64,000 nt of DNA from Sva-07 sp963743825 (GCA_963743825.1 CAVURC010000009.1:1-64000); one strand, 5' to 3'. Counted from the first letter of the stretch, positions 34,926-44,582 are shown. Numbers and translations: made by a program. Notes: generated by a model not told the origin, from the letters alone.

Positions 34926-36400
34926 TCAGTGGAACTGCTCGAGGGTCTCGATGAGGAGCCGGGCGCCGAAGCCGCTCATCCCGCGGGTCTTCCAGCCCTT
35001 CGGACTCGGCGTGGCGGCCACGCCGGCGATGTCGATGTGGGCCCACCGGACACCCTTGGCGAAATGGGCGAGGAACTCCGCGGCGGTGGATGCACCGGCG
35101 TTGGCTCCACCGAGGTTCTTCATGTCGGCGACGTCGGAGTCGAGCTCGGCGCGGTAGTTGGCGCCCATCGGCAGCTGCCACACCGGTTCGCCCGTCGCCT
35201 CTCCTGCCGAACGCACGAGGTCGACGAGTGCCTGATCGGTGCCCATCACCCCGGCGATGTCGGTGCCCAACGCCCGCATGCATGCTCCGGTGAGCGTGGC
35301 GATGTCGATGATCGCATCCGGTTCGATCTCGGTGCCCATCACGATGGCATCGGCCATCACGAGTCGGCCCTCGGCGTCGGTGTTGAGCACCTCGACGGTG
35401 GTGCCGTCTCGGTGCGTGATGACGTCGCCCATCTTCATGGCCGTCCCCGACGGCATGTTGTCGGTGCACATGATGTGCGCAGTCACCTTCGTGGGCACCT
35501 GCAGGTCCCTCAGCACGAGCATCGCGGCGAACACTGCGCCGCCGCCCGACATGTCGTTCTTCATCATGGCGTGCACCACGTCGCCGGGTTTGATGGCGAG
35601 ACCGCCCGAGTCGTAGGTCAGTCCCTTGCCGACCACCACCACGTGCCGCCCGTTCGCGACGCCCTCGTCGGGCGTGTAGGTCAGCGTGATCAGGCGGGGC
35701 TCCTCGTCGCTGCCACCGTTCACGGCGATGATGCCGCCACAACGTTCGGCGAGCAGCCAGTCACGATCGTGGACCTCGACATCGAGACCGAACCCAGGTG
35801 CCAACCGCTCGGCCATGTCTCCCCACCGTACGGCGGTGAGATGGGCAGGTGGCGTGTTCGACAGGTCTCGTGCGACCGCCGTCGCAAGTGCCTTGAGGTG
35901 CCCACGCCGAGCGCCCGCAGCAACCGCGTCCGATGCCGACACCAGCGTGATCGCCTCGAGCTGGATGCTCGACGGCTCGGCCCGCAGGGCGTTCCACGAG
36001 TACCGGGCCAGAATCGCTCCTTCGACGAGCCCCTGGGCGACCTCCGCCGCAACGTCACCGACCTCGATCGCAAACGTCGCGGCCGCAGGGACGGCCTGCA
36101 CGATGGCGGCGCCGAGGTCGCGCGCCGACGACAGATCGAGCCGACCGTCGCCGATGCCGGCGAAGACGGTCGGGGGTGTTCCGGCGACGACGTGCACCTG
36201 ACCCGGCGCACCGGTGAACCCGACCGCGTGCAGTCCGGCGGAGTCAGGGCAGCGGTGTCGGAGCCGGCAGTGCCCACGAGCACCGCCACGATGCCCGCGC
36301 CGCTCGGTGCATCCGGCGCCACCGACACCTCGATCGCCGCAACCCGTGTCAGTGAGGGGACCGGGTCGAAGGTGTCGGCGACGGGAATGGCGCGGGTCAT
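34926..36400 (-). CDS. pepA: leucyl aminopeptidase (M17), one frameshift
   Basis: M17 enzymes remove N-terminal Leu and other residues and form hexamers with two metal ions per active site. The C-terminal catalytic domain is intact: VGKGLTYDSGGLAIKP (metal Lys and Asp), MKNDMSGGG, NTDAEGRLVMADA (signature NTDAEGRL) and the final SGFGARLL. The N-terminal domain, from ATG 36400 (Shine-Dalgarno AGGAGC), reads MTRAIPVADTFDPVPSLTRVAAIEV and needs one frame change near 36215 to reach GQVHVVAGTPPTVFAGIGDG. Corrected length is about 490, normal for the family. It is divergent from the exporter gene, 50 bases away. Confidence 0.9.
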
Positions 36401-36450
36401 TGGTTGCTCCTGACGGCGTGGGGCTACAGGTGGTGCACCATAATCAGCAG

Positions 36451-38094
36451 ATGACGACCACCGCACCTCCGATCGACATCGCGAAGGCCTCGTGGTTCCC
36501 ACTCGCGATCGTGATGCTCTGTCAGATCCAGGTGTCGTTCAATGCGTTCAACGTGTCGATCGAAGGGATCGTCGAGGATCTCGACATTCCGGCCACGTCC
36601 GTCGGGTTGGCGCTCACGACCAGTACGTTCGCCATGGCGGGATTCGTCCTGCTCGGTTCACGCATCGGGGCCAAGATCGGCCCCCGCAAGGCGTTGCACA
36701 TCGGAATGATCGGCCCCACCATCGCGGCGATCACGATCTCGTTGACCAACCAGGGATGGATGTTGTTCGCTGTGCAGGCGTTGAACGGAGCAACCGTGGC
36801 TCTCGCCGCGCCGGCGTTGACCGTGGTGATCGCCCGTAACTATCAGGGCAAGCAGCAGGGTCACGCGATCGGCTTCCTGGCCTCGGCCATTCCGCTCGCG
36901 CAGGTCGTGTCGCTGCTGGTGGCGGGAGCGCTTGCGTCGAGCGTCGGATGGCGATGGTCATTCGTGCTGCTGTCGGTGATCGGCATCGTCAACTTGTTGC
37001 TGATCGGTCGGCTCGCTCCCATCGACGCGCACCCCGACGTGGTCATCGACTGGCGTGGCGCGGCGCTCTCGTCGGTCGGCATCATCCTGATCTCGGCCGC
37101 ATTCAGCTTCCTGAACGCGTGGGGGTTCTTCCAAGCGAGCGAACAGGCGCCCTTCGACATCGCCGGATTGTCACCCGTGCCGTTCCTGCTGATCATCGGC
37201 GTGGTGCTGGTTCAGGCATTCTTCCGGTCGACACGGCGACGTATGGACGACGGCAAGCCCGTGCTGTTCTCACTCGACGTCCTGCGCTCGAGCCGGGAGC
37301 GGGCAATCGTCGCCTGCATGGCAGTGATGCTCTTCATCGGCACCGCAACGAGCTTCCTGCTGCCGCTCTACATGCAGGTCGTGCAAGGGCTCAGCGGCTT
37401 CGAGACGTCACTGTCGATCGTGCCGTACACGCTGTCGATCTTCGTGGCCAACACCCAGGTGTCACGGCTCTACGACCGGGTCAGCCCCGCCAACATCACC
37501 CGGGTCGCCTTCGTCGTCGTGTTCCTTGCGCTCACCCTCCTGGCGTTCACGATCCGCAACGACTGGAGCCAGGTGTCGGTCGTCGCCGGCCTGGTCACGC
37601 TCGGGCTCGCGCAGGGGTGCATCGTCGCCCTCGTGTTCAACAAACTCCTGATGTCGAACCCGAAGGAGCTCGCCGGCGACGTTGGTGCCTTCCGCGGACT
37701 CACCCACAACATCTCCGGCTCGATCGGCATCGCCGTCGGCACCGCCATTGCGGTGTCACTCCTCGGGGTGATCGTGGCACAGAACGCGCTGAACTCGCCT
37801 GCGTTCTCTCCTGAGCTCGTCGAACAGGTCAACTTCGACAACACCCAGTTCATCACCAGCGACCAACTCGTGACGATCCTCGAGGAGAAGGGTGCGGCCC
37901 CCGCCGAGGCAGAGGCTGCCGTGGCGATCTACGAGGACGCCCGCCTCCGGGCACTGAGGACCACACTGATGTTCCTCGCCGCGCTCGCCCTCCTTGCACT
38001 CGTGCCGGCCGGCAAGATGCCCGACTTCCGGGAACCCGATCTCACCGTCGAGGACGAAGAAGGCCTCACGCTCGCCACTGCACGATCGGACTGA
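36451..38094 (+). CDS. MFS transporter, DHA2-like, second copy
   Basis: This is a 547-residue membrane protein of about 14 helices with the DHA2 layout. Helix 1 (IQVSFNAFNVSIEGI) lacks the Asp of typical D1 motifs, which read VDxTIVNVALP. GSRIGAKIGPRKALHIGMI is motif A. A 60-residue hydrophilic loop before the last helix and a C-terminal PDFREPDL resemble the exporter at 4210-5808, so the two are paralogues. ATG 36451 begins directly before the first helix; an earlier in-frame start inside pepA is rejected. It is divergent from pepA and 32 bases upstream of the CDF-like gene. Substrate unknown. Confidence 0.82.
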   Translation: MTTTAPPIDIAKASWFPLAIVMLCQIQVSFNAFNVSIEGIVEDLDIPATSVGLALTTSTFAMAGFVLLGSRIGAKIGPRKALHIGMIGPTIAAITISLTNQGWMLFAVQALNGATVALAAPALTVVIARNYQGKQQGHAIGFLASAIPLAQVVSLLVAGALASSVGWRWSFVLLSVIGIVNLLLIGRLAPIDAHPDVVIDWRGAALSSVGIILISAAFSFLNAWGFFQASEQAPFDIAGLSPVPFLLIIGVVLVQAFFRSTRRRMDDGKPVLFSLDVLRSSRERAIVACMAVMLFIGTATSFLLPLYMQVVQGLSGFETSLSIVPYTLSIFVANTQVSRLYDRVSPANITRVAFVVVFLALTLLAFTIRNDWSQVSVVAGLVTLGLAQGCIVALVFNKLLMSNPKELAGDVGAFRGLTHNISGSIGIAVGTAIAVSLLGVIVAQNALNSPAFSPELVEQVNFDNTQFITSDQLVTILEEKGAAPAEAEAAVAIYEDARLRALRTTLMFLAALALLALVPAGKMPDFREPDLTVEDEEGLTLATARSD

Positions 38095-38126
38095 CGTGGC
38101 GTCGTTCGTCTTCCGGATGGTGAGCG

Positions 38127-39065
38127 ATGGCCGCTGCTGACGTTGCCGTCGAGCGGCACGCCTTGCTGCGGTCGTTGGTGATCACCGCCGCGCTCGGCGT
38201 CATCGGCATGATCTGGGGTGTCGTCAGCCAGTCGCAGATGATCCTGCTCGACGGTGTGTACGCCGTACTCGGGCTCCTGGTCACCTGGCTGTTGTTGATG
38301 GCATCGGGCCTCGCCCAGGCGGAGCCGAGCCACCGCTACCCCTACGGACGAGAGTCGTTGACCCCGTTGGTGATCGGGGTGCAGGGTTTCGTGCTGCTGG
38401 TCACCCTCGGCTACGCGGCGGTCGATGCCTGCCTGACGATCCGCGACGGCGGAAGCAGCGTCGACGCCGGCTGGGCAATCGTGTACAGCGTGCTGACGAC
38501 CGTTGGCTCGCTGGCGACGTGGTGGTGGCTGCGGTCGAAGGTGATCTCGACCAATTCGGACGTGCTCGGCGCGGAGTCGACGGCCTGGAAGATCGGGGCG
38601 CTTCGAGGGTTGGGGATGGTCATCGGCTTCACGCTGATGTCGCTGATCGCGGACTCGTCACTCGACTGGGCGGTGCCGTACATCGATCCGGCGATGGTGC
38701 TGATCACCTGTGCCGTGTTCATCCCGGCGCCCATCCGGATGGTTCGGGTGACGATCGTGGAACTGCTGGAGGGCGCTCCCTCGGCGGAAGTCCAACGGCC
38801 GGTGCTGCAAGCAGTCGGCGAGGTACAGGCGCTCTTCGATCTCGACGAACCGACGGTCCTCATGAGCAAGGTCGGCCCGAAGCTGTACGTGGAGGTCGAC
38901 GGCGTCGTCGACCCCGACGTGACCGTCGCGCAAGGACAGCTCGTACGCGAGGCGCTCGCCGAGCGTCTGGAACCGTTGCCGTACGACATCTGGTTGAACG
39001 TCGAGTTCGCCCCGCGCCCTGTTGCCCAGGACGATCGGCGACCCCCGATCGATGTCGCCGAGTAG
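38127..39065 (+). CDS. CDF-like cation transporter without the helix 5 metal motif
   Basis: This 312-residue protein has six hydrophobic helices and a C-terminal soluble domain of about 90 residues, as in cation diffusion facilitators. Helix 2 contains LLDGVYAVLGLL, in which the conserved HxxxD reads LDGVYAV with only the Asp. The helix 5 position, where HxxxD should be, reads ESTAWKIGALRG, with no His or Asp. So the usual zinc site is missing, and transport of Zn2+ is doubtful. HRYPYGRESLTPL between helices 2 and 3 is typical of the family. It precedes the SLC13-type permease by 9 bases and is probably co-transcribed with it. Confidence 0.75.
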   Translation: MAAADVAVERHALLRSLVITAALGVIGMIWGVVSQSQMILLDGVYAVLGLLVTWLLLMASGLAQAEPSHRYPYGRESLTPLVIGVQGFVLLVTLGYAAVDACLTIRDGGSSVDAGWAIVYSVLTTVGSLATWWWLRSKVISTNSDVLGAESTAWKIGALRGLGMVIGFTLMSLIADSSLDWAVPYIDPAMVLITCAVFIPAPIRMVRVTIVELLEGAPSAEVQRPVLQAVGEVQALFDLDEPTVLMSKVGPKLYVEVDGVVDPDVTVAQGQLVREALAERLEPLPYDIWLNVEFAPRPVAQDDRRPPIDVAE

Positions 39066-39074
39066 GTTCCGACG

Positions 39075-40646
39075 ATGGCCGACAGCACGACCACGTTCAT
39101 CGTGCTGGGTGTCGTCGTGGTGCTCTTCGTCACCAACCGTGTCCCCGTCGCGATCATCGCTGTCGGTACGGCATTGTCGCTGTGGGCCACCGGGGTCCTC
39201 GACCTCGACCAGGCCACCGCGGGCTTCGGCGATCCGACCGTGTTGTTCATCGCCGCGCTGTTCGTCGTCAGCGAGGCCCTCGACGCCACCGGGGTCACCA
39301 CGTGGGTCGGACAACAACTGATCGATCGCGCGGGAACCGGCCGCACCCGCATCGTGGTGTACGTGATGATCGTGTCGGGCCTCGTGACCGCCCTCATCAC
39401 ACCGAATGCATCAGTCGCCGCGTTGGTTCCGGTCGTCGTCGTCATCGCGGTGAGGGTCGGCCAGAACACGTCGCAGCTGTTGATCCCGCTCGCATTCGCC
39501 GCCCATGCCGGCGCGCTGTTGGCGCTGACCGGCAGCCCCGTCAGCGTGATCGTGTCGGAGGCCGCCGCCGACGCGGGTGTCGGCCAGTTCGGGTTCTTCG
39601 AGTTCGCCCTCACCGGACTTCCGCTGCTCGTCGGCACGATCGTCATCGTCGTCGCCCTCGGACCCAAACTGCTGCCGCATCGCGACGCGGCGCGCATGCC
39701 CGCCGATCTCTCCGATCTCGAATCGACGCTCACGCACCAGTACCGCATCGACGGCGAGGACTTCGACCGTCTGTTCACCCGACGCTTCGGTGCGTCGGAG
39801 GTGATCGTGCCGCCGCGTTCGCCGTTGATCGGCCAGCGCGCCTACCCCGGCATGCGCACCGACAGCGGCGAACTCGTGGTCGTCGCACTGCTTCGTGACG
39901 ACCGCCGGATCGACGACCCGACGACCCGGATCGCGGCAGGCGACACGCTGCTGGTTCGCGGAACCTGGCAGGCATTGAGCGCGCAGATCGAGGCCGATGA
40001 CGACGTGCTCGTCGTCGATGAACCCGATGTGGTGCGCCGTCAGGTCGTGCCGCTCGGGCTCGGCGCCAAGGAGTCGATCGCCGTCCTGGTCGTGATGATC
40101 GTGCTGCTGGCGACCAACGCACTCCCGCCGGCGATCGCCGGACTCGGGGCAGCGTGCGCACTCATCCTGCTGCGCGTACTGACCGTCGATCAGGCCTATC
40201 GGGCGATCGGCTGGACGACCGTCATCCTCGTTGCGGGGATGATCCCGCTGTCGACGGCGATGCGCGTCACGGGCGCTGCCGACGATCTGGCCAACGCACT
40301 GGTCGACGTCGTCGGCGACTCTGGTCCGTATCCGCTGCTCATCGGGGTGTTCGTGCTCACGGCAGTGCTCGGCCAGTTGATCAGCAACATGGCCACCGCG
40401 TTGATCATGATCCCGATCGCACTGTCGGCTGCCGCCGAGTTGGACGTCGCCGCGGCACCGGTGCTGATGAGCCTGAACGTCGCCACAGCGGCCGCCCTGC
40501 TGACCCCCGTGGCGACCCCTGCCAACCTCATGGTGATGGAGCCCGGGGGCTACCGCTTCAACGACTACTGGAAGCTGGGCATCGTGGTGATGGCCTGGTA
40601 CTTCGTCGTCGCCGTGCTGCTCGTTCCCGTGATCTGGCAATTCTGA
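39075..40646 (+). CDS. SLC13/DASS-like permease with internal RCK_C domain
   Basis: This 523-residue inner-membrane protein of the ArsB/NhaD-DASS superfamily has about 11 helices. SLC13-type signature stretches include GVTTWVGQQL near helix 3, ITPNASVAALVPVVVVIA, with a short hairpin, and LTGSPVSVIV. The second half repeats this with ISNMATALIMIPIALS and LTPVATPANLMVMEPGGY. A soluble TrkA-C (RCK_C) domain, about residues 225-310 (GASEVIVPPRSPLIGQRA), lies between the two halves; many bacterial SLC13 permeases have one or two such domains. Substrate (dicarboxylate, sulfate, other anion) unknown. It follows the CDF-like gene closely. Confidence 0.82.
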   Translation: MADSTTTFIVLGVVVVLFVTNRVPVAIIAVGTALSLWATGVLDLDQATAGFGDPTVLFIAALFVVSEALDATGVTTWVGQQLIDRAGTGRTRIVVYVMIVSGLVTALITPNASVAALVPVVVVIAVRVGQNTSQLLIPLAFAAHAGALLALTGSPVSVIVSEAAADAGVGQFGFFEFALTGLPLLVGTIVIVVALGPKLLPHRDAARMPADLSDLESTLTHQYRIDGEDFDRLFTRRFGASEVIVPPRSPLIGQRAYPGMRTDSGELVVVALLRDDRRIDDPTTRIAAGDTLLVRGTWQALSAQIEADDDVLVVDEPDVVRRQVVPLGLGAKESIAVLVVMIVLLATNALPPAIAGLGAACALILLRVLTVDQAYRAIGWTTVILVAGMIPLSTAMRVTGAADDLANALVDVVGDSGPYPLLIGVFVLTAVLGQLISNMATALIMIPIALSAAAELDVAAAPVLMSLNVATAAALLTPVATPANLMVMEPGGYRFNDYWKLGIVVMAWYFVVAVLLVPVIWQF

Positions 40647-40667
40647 TCACGACACCCGACAGCCCGG

Positions 40668-40751
40668 TCAGAGGCGCACGAGCGAGATCGTGGCGGCGAT
40701 GAGGATCGCTGCCAGCAGCAGACCGAGTGTCAGCGTGGTGGCGGGGCGCAT
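40668..40751 (-). CDS. 27-residue membrane peptide downstream of the SAM hydrolase gene
   Basis: ATG 40751 opens a 28-codon frame, MRPATTLTLGLLLAAILIAATISLVRL, consisting of one hydrophobic helix with a positive residue at each end. It begins 20 bases after the stop of the SAM-hydrolase gene on the same strand and ends just past the convergent permease stop. Size and position suit a real small membrane protein, but no family is recognised and chance is possible. Confidence 0.4.
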   Translation of the reverse strand: MRPATTLTLGLLLAAILIAATISLVRL

Positions 40752-40770
40752 GGCGTGAGGCTACCTGCGC

Positions 40771-41670
40771 TCACCGCGACGGTCGCAGGCTGACCGGTTG
40801 GGCCCGGCCGGGCTGCTCGTGTCCGTCGGACGGGAGCAGCGTGACCTGGTCACCGGCGGCGAGGCCGAGTTCGTCGGCCGCCGACCGTTGGTCCATCGCA
40901 ATCGCGAGCAGCCCGGACGAGTCGAGGACGAGGCCGACTGCGCCGCCGCCGACCCTGTCACCACCGATCGCAGCGAACGACGCCGCACGAGTTGCGCTGC
41001 GCACCACGCCGCCCGTCGGATCGGTGGGGCTGGCACACCGCAGCTCGATGCGCTCACCGAAGCTGGTCGGCAGATCGTCGGGGCCGACATTGAGTTGCGC
41101 GTTGCCGTATCGGTCGACCCACAGCACCTGGGCGATGACCTTGGTGTCGTCGCTCTGCGGGAGCGCGACCACCCCGGGCATCAACAGGTCGGCGTCGACC
41201 TCGGGGCCGAGTTCGCTCAGGTCGCCACCGTTGCAGAGAAACGCTGCGGCCGGAGCGAAGATGTCGCGGCCGGCGAACGTGGCACCGGGGGCGAGCAGGC
41301 GATGGTCGGGGTTCGTGATCTCCACGGTCCTGCCGGCGCCACCGGCCATCGCAACGGCAGGAGCGAGCAGCCCGTTGTCGGGCCCGACGAGCACCCCTTC
41401 GCCATCGGCCACTTCCACCGCGATCGCCCGTCGAGCCGTGCCGACGCCCGGGTCGACGACGGCGAGCACCACACCAGATGCGACGTAGCCGATGCTGCGG
41501 GCAAGTGCGAGCGACCCGGCCCGCACGTCGAACGGCGCAACCCCGTGAGTGAGGTCGATCACGCGGGCATGCGGCGCGAGGTCACGGATGACGGAGTGGA
41601 CAACGCCGACGAATTCGTCGGTCGTGCCGAAATCGGACAGGAACGAGACCGTCTCGTAGCGGCGACCCAT
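40771..41670 (-). CDS. S-adenosyl-L-methionine hydrolase (adenosine-forming), DUF62 family
   Basis: DUF62 enzymes hydrolyse SAM to adenosine and methionine with hydroxide and are relatives of fluorinase/chlorinase. The 299-residue protein has the family's marks: SFLSDFGTTDEFVGVVH (SAM-binding Asp), IDLTHGVAPFDV, VVDPGVGTARRAI and VGPDNGLLAPA, and a C-terminal barrel domain with VDRYGNAQLNV. Residues that bind halide in fluorinase are not conserved, so hydrolysis rather than halogenation is expected. The start is ATG 41670. It is transcribed toward the convergent permease, with a 27-residue ORF behind it. Confidence 0.87.
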   Translation of the reverse strand: MGRRYETVSFLSDFGTTDEFVGVVHSVIRDLAPHARVIDLTHGVAPFDVRAGSLALARSIGYVASGVVLAVVDPGVGTARRAIAVEVADGEGVLVGPDNGLLAPAVAMAGGAGRTVEITNPDHRLLAPGATFAGRDIFAPAAAFLCNGGDLSELGPEVDADLLMPGVVALPQSDDTKVIAQVLWVDRYGNAQLNVGPDDLPTSFGERIELRCASPTDPTGGVVRSATRAASFAAIGGDRVGGGAVGLVLDSSGLLAIAMDQRSAADELGLAAGDQVTLLPSDGHEQPGRAQPVSLRPSR

Positions 41671-41734
41671 GGACGTCGAACCTATCTCCGTCGTCCGACC
41701 ATCATCCGACGATCATCCGGCCCCGGACGCGACA

Positions 41735-41769
41735 AGGGCTGGTGCCAACCCCCCGATGGCACCAGCCCT
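41735..41769. terminator. 12-bp perfect hairpin, candidate terminator of proC
   Basis: AGGGCTGGTGCC pairs with GGCACCAGCCCT across an 11-base loop. It lies 118 bases beyond the proC stop and 65 bases upstream of the SAM hydrolase start, both on the minus strand. No T-run follows on either strand, so it could equally be an attenuator or a barrier to 3' decay. Confidence 0.45.
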
Positions 41770-41886
41770 GGTCGGCGCTACCCACCGTTTCCGGCGGGCG
41801 CGTCTCCACGGCGACACCATAGGCGACGGATGGCCGATGTGAAAAGGGGCACACCAAAGAACACCGGTGAAATTCTCGACGAGGCG

Positions 41887-42693
41887 TCAACCGAGCTCGC
41901 GGCTGCGCTCCGTTGCTGCGCGCACGGCGGCTCCGAACGCTGCGCGAACGCCGCGTTCATCGAGCACGGCGAGTCCCGCCGCAGTGGTTCCTCCAGGCGA
42001 GGTGACCCGTTGGCGCAACACCGCCGGGTCACCCTCGCGATCGAGCAGCGTCGCCGAACCGAGCAGGAGTTGACGGATGACCCGCTCGGCAACCGGCCGT
42101 GACATCCCCTCGGCGACCGCGGCCTCCGTCAGTGCTTCGGCGACGAGAAAGACGTAGGCCGGCCCCGATCCGGCGACACCCGTGAACAGGTCGAGGTCGC
42201 CCTCCGACATGCGCTCCACCGTGCCGACCGCTGCCAGAATCGACTCCGCCCACGCAACGTCGTCGTCGCCTGCAGCGCTGCCTGCCGCGATCGCCGACGC
42301 ACCGAGTCGCACGAGCGCCGGCGTGTTCGGCATCGCCCGCACCACTGCGACGCCAGGACCGACCACCGCCTCGATCGTGGCCAGGCGCACCCCTGCGGCG
42401 ATCGACAGCATCCGGGTGGCGCCGGCTGCGGCGGCGTCACGCGCGGCAGCGGGAACATCGCCAGGTTTGACGGCCAGCAGCGCTGCCCGGGTCGCCGGCA
42501 TGTGCGACGTCACGGTGATGGAGGGAAACAGCACCGACAGCTCGGTGCGCCGAGCGTCGACGACCTCCACGACGGCGATGGCCGATGCAGCCACGGCGCC
42601 CGCATCGAGCAGGCCCCCGATCAGCGCGGCTCCCATGTTGCCGCCACCCACCACGGTCAAGTCGAAGGGTGCGGCGGCGGGGTCCGGTGTCAT
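41887..42693 (-). CDS. proC: pyrroline-5-carboxylate reductase
   Basis: ProC reduces 1-pyrroline-5-carboxylate to proline with NAD(P)H, the last step of proline synthesis. The N-terminal Rossmann motif is VVGGGNMGAALIGGLL, followed by LLAVKPGDV, VVRAMPNTPALVRLG and the catalytic VAGSGPAYVFL. RQRVTSPGGTTAAGLAVL is the C-terminal signature. From ATG 42693 the chain is 268 residues, the normal size; the open frame continues 80 codons upstream without conserved sequence. It is transcribed away from ybjN with a gap of about 150 bases. Confidence 0.93.
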   Translation of the reverse strand: MTPDPAAAPFDLTVVGGGNMGAALIGGLLDAGAVAASAIAVVEVVDARRTELSVLFPSITVTSHMPATRAALLAVKPGDVPAAARDAAAAGATRMLSIAAGVRLATIEAVVGPGVAVVRAMPNTPALVRLGASAIAAGSAAGDDDVAWAESILAAVGTVERMSEGDLDLFTGVAGSGPAYVFLVAEALTEAAVAEGMSRPVAERVIRQLLLGSATLLDREGDPAVLRQRVTSPGGTTAAGLAVLDERGVRAAFGAAVRAATERSRELG

Positions 42694-42847
42694 CGCGGCC
42701 AGGCTAGTGACCGTCCGGAGGCGCTTTCGGATGGGCGCCCGGATGAGCGTGAGGAAGACCGACTCCCCCGAGCACGCCCATCCGGACACCCGGGAGTGGG
42801 CAGCGCGCGGGTCGCAAGGGAACAGGCCGGGGATGATCCGGTGACGT

Positions 42848-43306
42848 TCAGGGTGTGAAGCGGCTGCGGAAGCCGATGCGCAACAGTGACTGGAAGCACT
42901 GCTCGACATCGGCATAGAGGGTGCCGAGCACACGATCGAGTTCGTCGTGGGTCACCTGGCCGACCGGCATCTCACCACGCAGGAAGATCGCGTCCTCGAG
43001 CCCGATCGAGAAGTGCGCTCCGACGAGGCGGTCGTTGCGGCGCAACAGATGCTCGTACAGCTCGGCGTCGTTCTCCTCGGGCGCCGGCATCACGTAGGTC
43101 TCGTAGCGCAACGTCCGCTGGCCGAGCGTGAGCCACACGGTGGTGAACTCCTTGTCGTCGCCGCGCATGCGCACGTACCAGCGGACGGCCTCGGTGTCGC
43201 GATCGACGGCAATGATCCGGTCGTTCTCGGCGGCGAGCGCCGCCAGCCACCCGTCGATCCGGTGCTCGAGTTCGGCGAGTTCGCCCGGATCGTAGGCGTC
43301 GGTCAC
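42848..43306 (-). CDS. YbjN-like protein, MshA-linked
   Basis: This is a 152-residue cytoplasmic protein of the YbjN (type III secretion chaperone-like) fold. RTLRYETYVMPAPEENDAELYEHLLRRNDRL and HFSIGLEDAIFLRGEMPVGQVTHDELDRVLG follow the family pattern of alternating strands and helices. Its start overlaps the mshA stop by 4 bases (ATGA, 43303-43306), so translation is coupled. The pair ybjN-mshA is common in actinobacteria, which suggests an accessory part in mycothiol synthesis; that is inference from context. Confidence 0.82.
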   Translation of the reverse strand: MTDAYDPGELAELEHRIDGWLAALAAENDRIIAVDRDTEAVRWYVRMRGDDKEFTTVWLTLGQRTLRYETYVMPAPEENDAELYEHLLRRNDRLVGAHFSIGLEDAIFLRGEMPVGQVTHDELDRVLGTLYADVEQCFQSLLRIGFRSRFTP

Positions 43307-44517
43307 TGACAGTTCACCCGCTCGCGCACGGTGAGATCGCCGTACAGCCGCCGCAATCGGGCGGCCGCGAAGCTCCAGGTGTACCGCCGCGCCCGATCGA
43401 CCGAGGCGGCGCTCATCGAGGCACGCATGGCGTCGTCACCGAGTATCTCCGACACCGCACGTGCATAGTCGGTGGGGTCGCGACCATCGATGAGTCGACC
43501 CGTCCGGCCATCGTCGACGAGGCTGAGCAGACCACCGACCGCGCTCGCCACGACCGGGATCCCGCACGCCGCCGCCTCGAGCGCAACCAGACCGAAACTC
43601 TCACTCCGGCTCGGGGCGATCACCACATCGGCAGCGCGGTAGTAGGTCGACAGGATGTGATGCGGTTGCGGCTCGACGAATCGGACGCGATCGTGCAGAC
43701 CCAGCTCATCGACGAGTGCGTGCGCCCGCCGGGTCTCGGTATCGCCGTCGAGCCCACTGGCACCGCCGACGATCACGAGTTCGGCTCGCGGATCGTCGAG
43801 TTCGTGGAGGGCACAGATGGCGACGTCGGGTCCCTTGAGCGGCTGGATGCGCCCGACGAACAGCAGCAGCGGACGGTCGAGATCGAATCCCAGCGCCCGG
43901 CGCGCACCCGCTCGATCGCCGGGGGCGAAGAAGGCGTGCTCGACGCCGGGGGCGATGATCTCCAGCCGCGCCTCGGGATTGCCGTAATGGAGTCGGAACT
44001 GGTCTTCCTCCTCGATGCAGCTCACACAGATGGCGTCGGCGCACCGCACGATCTGCGCCTCGGCGAGATCGCGCTGCATCGACTCGGGATCGCCACCGGC
44101 AGCCTTGACCCGAGCGAGGGTGTGGAACGTCGAGACGAACGGCACGTCGAGCTCGTGCTTCAGGGAATGCCCGACGACGCCGCTCAGCCAGTAGTTGCCG
44201 TGGATCACGTCGGGTCGCTCGTTGCGGGCGAACCAGTCGAGCATGCCGCGTCGGAACTCGTCGGTGACCTCCGACAACGCCTCCTTCGGCAGATGGTGCG
44301 GACCTGCTTCGATGTGCACCACACGATGGCCGGGCTCGACGACGACCTCGCGGGGCAGACCGTCACGATCGGCACGGGTGAACGTGGTGCACTCGACGCC
44401 CGCCTGGGCCAGTGCCGACACCAACTCTCGTACGTACACGTTCATGCCGCCGCTGTCGCCCGATCCCGGCTGCACGAGCGGGGAGGTGTGGAGGGAGATG
44501 ACTGCGACGCGCTGCAC
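43303..44517 (-). CDS. mshA: D-inositol-3-phosphate glycosyltransferase, mycothiol step 1
   Basis: MshA links UDP-GlcNAc to 1D-myo-inositol-3-phosphate, the first step to mycothiol. It has the GT4/GT-B fold. The N-terminal loop GSGDSGGMNVYVRELVSALA is the inositol-phosphate and donor-binding signature. HIEAGPHHLPKEAL, VIHGNYWLSG and LLLFVGRIQPLKGPDVA follow, and VIAPSRSESFGLVALEAAACGIPVVAS carries the Glu that binds UDP. The length of 404 and the GTG start at 44517 are typical. Its presence marks the genome as actinobacterial. Confidence 0.93.
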   Translation of the reverse strand: MQRVAVISLHTSPLVQPGSGDSGGMNVYVRELVSALAQAGVECTTFTRADRDGLPREVVVEPGHRVVHIEAGPHHLPKEALSEVTDEFRRGMLDWFARNERPDVIHGNYWLSGVVGHSLKHELDVPFVSTFHTLARVKAAGGDPESMQRDLAEAQIVRCADAICVSCIEEEDQFRLHYGNPEARLEIIAPGVEHAFFAPGDRAGARRALGFDLDRPLLLFVGRIQPLKGPDVAICALHELDDPRAELVIVGGASGLDGDTETRRAHALVDELGLHDRVRFVEPQPHHILSTYYRAADVVIAPSRSESFGLVALEAAACGIPVVASAVGGLLSLVDDGRTGRLIDGRDPTDYARAVSEILGDDAMRASMSAASVDRARRYTWSFAAARLRRLYGDLTVRERVNCQ

Positions 44518-44582
44518 CAGGGCTCAAACCCTAACCATGGTCGATCTCATCCCGCCGAAGCGGAAAATCTTCGCCGGCCTGC

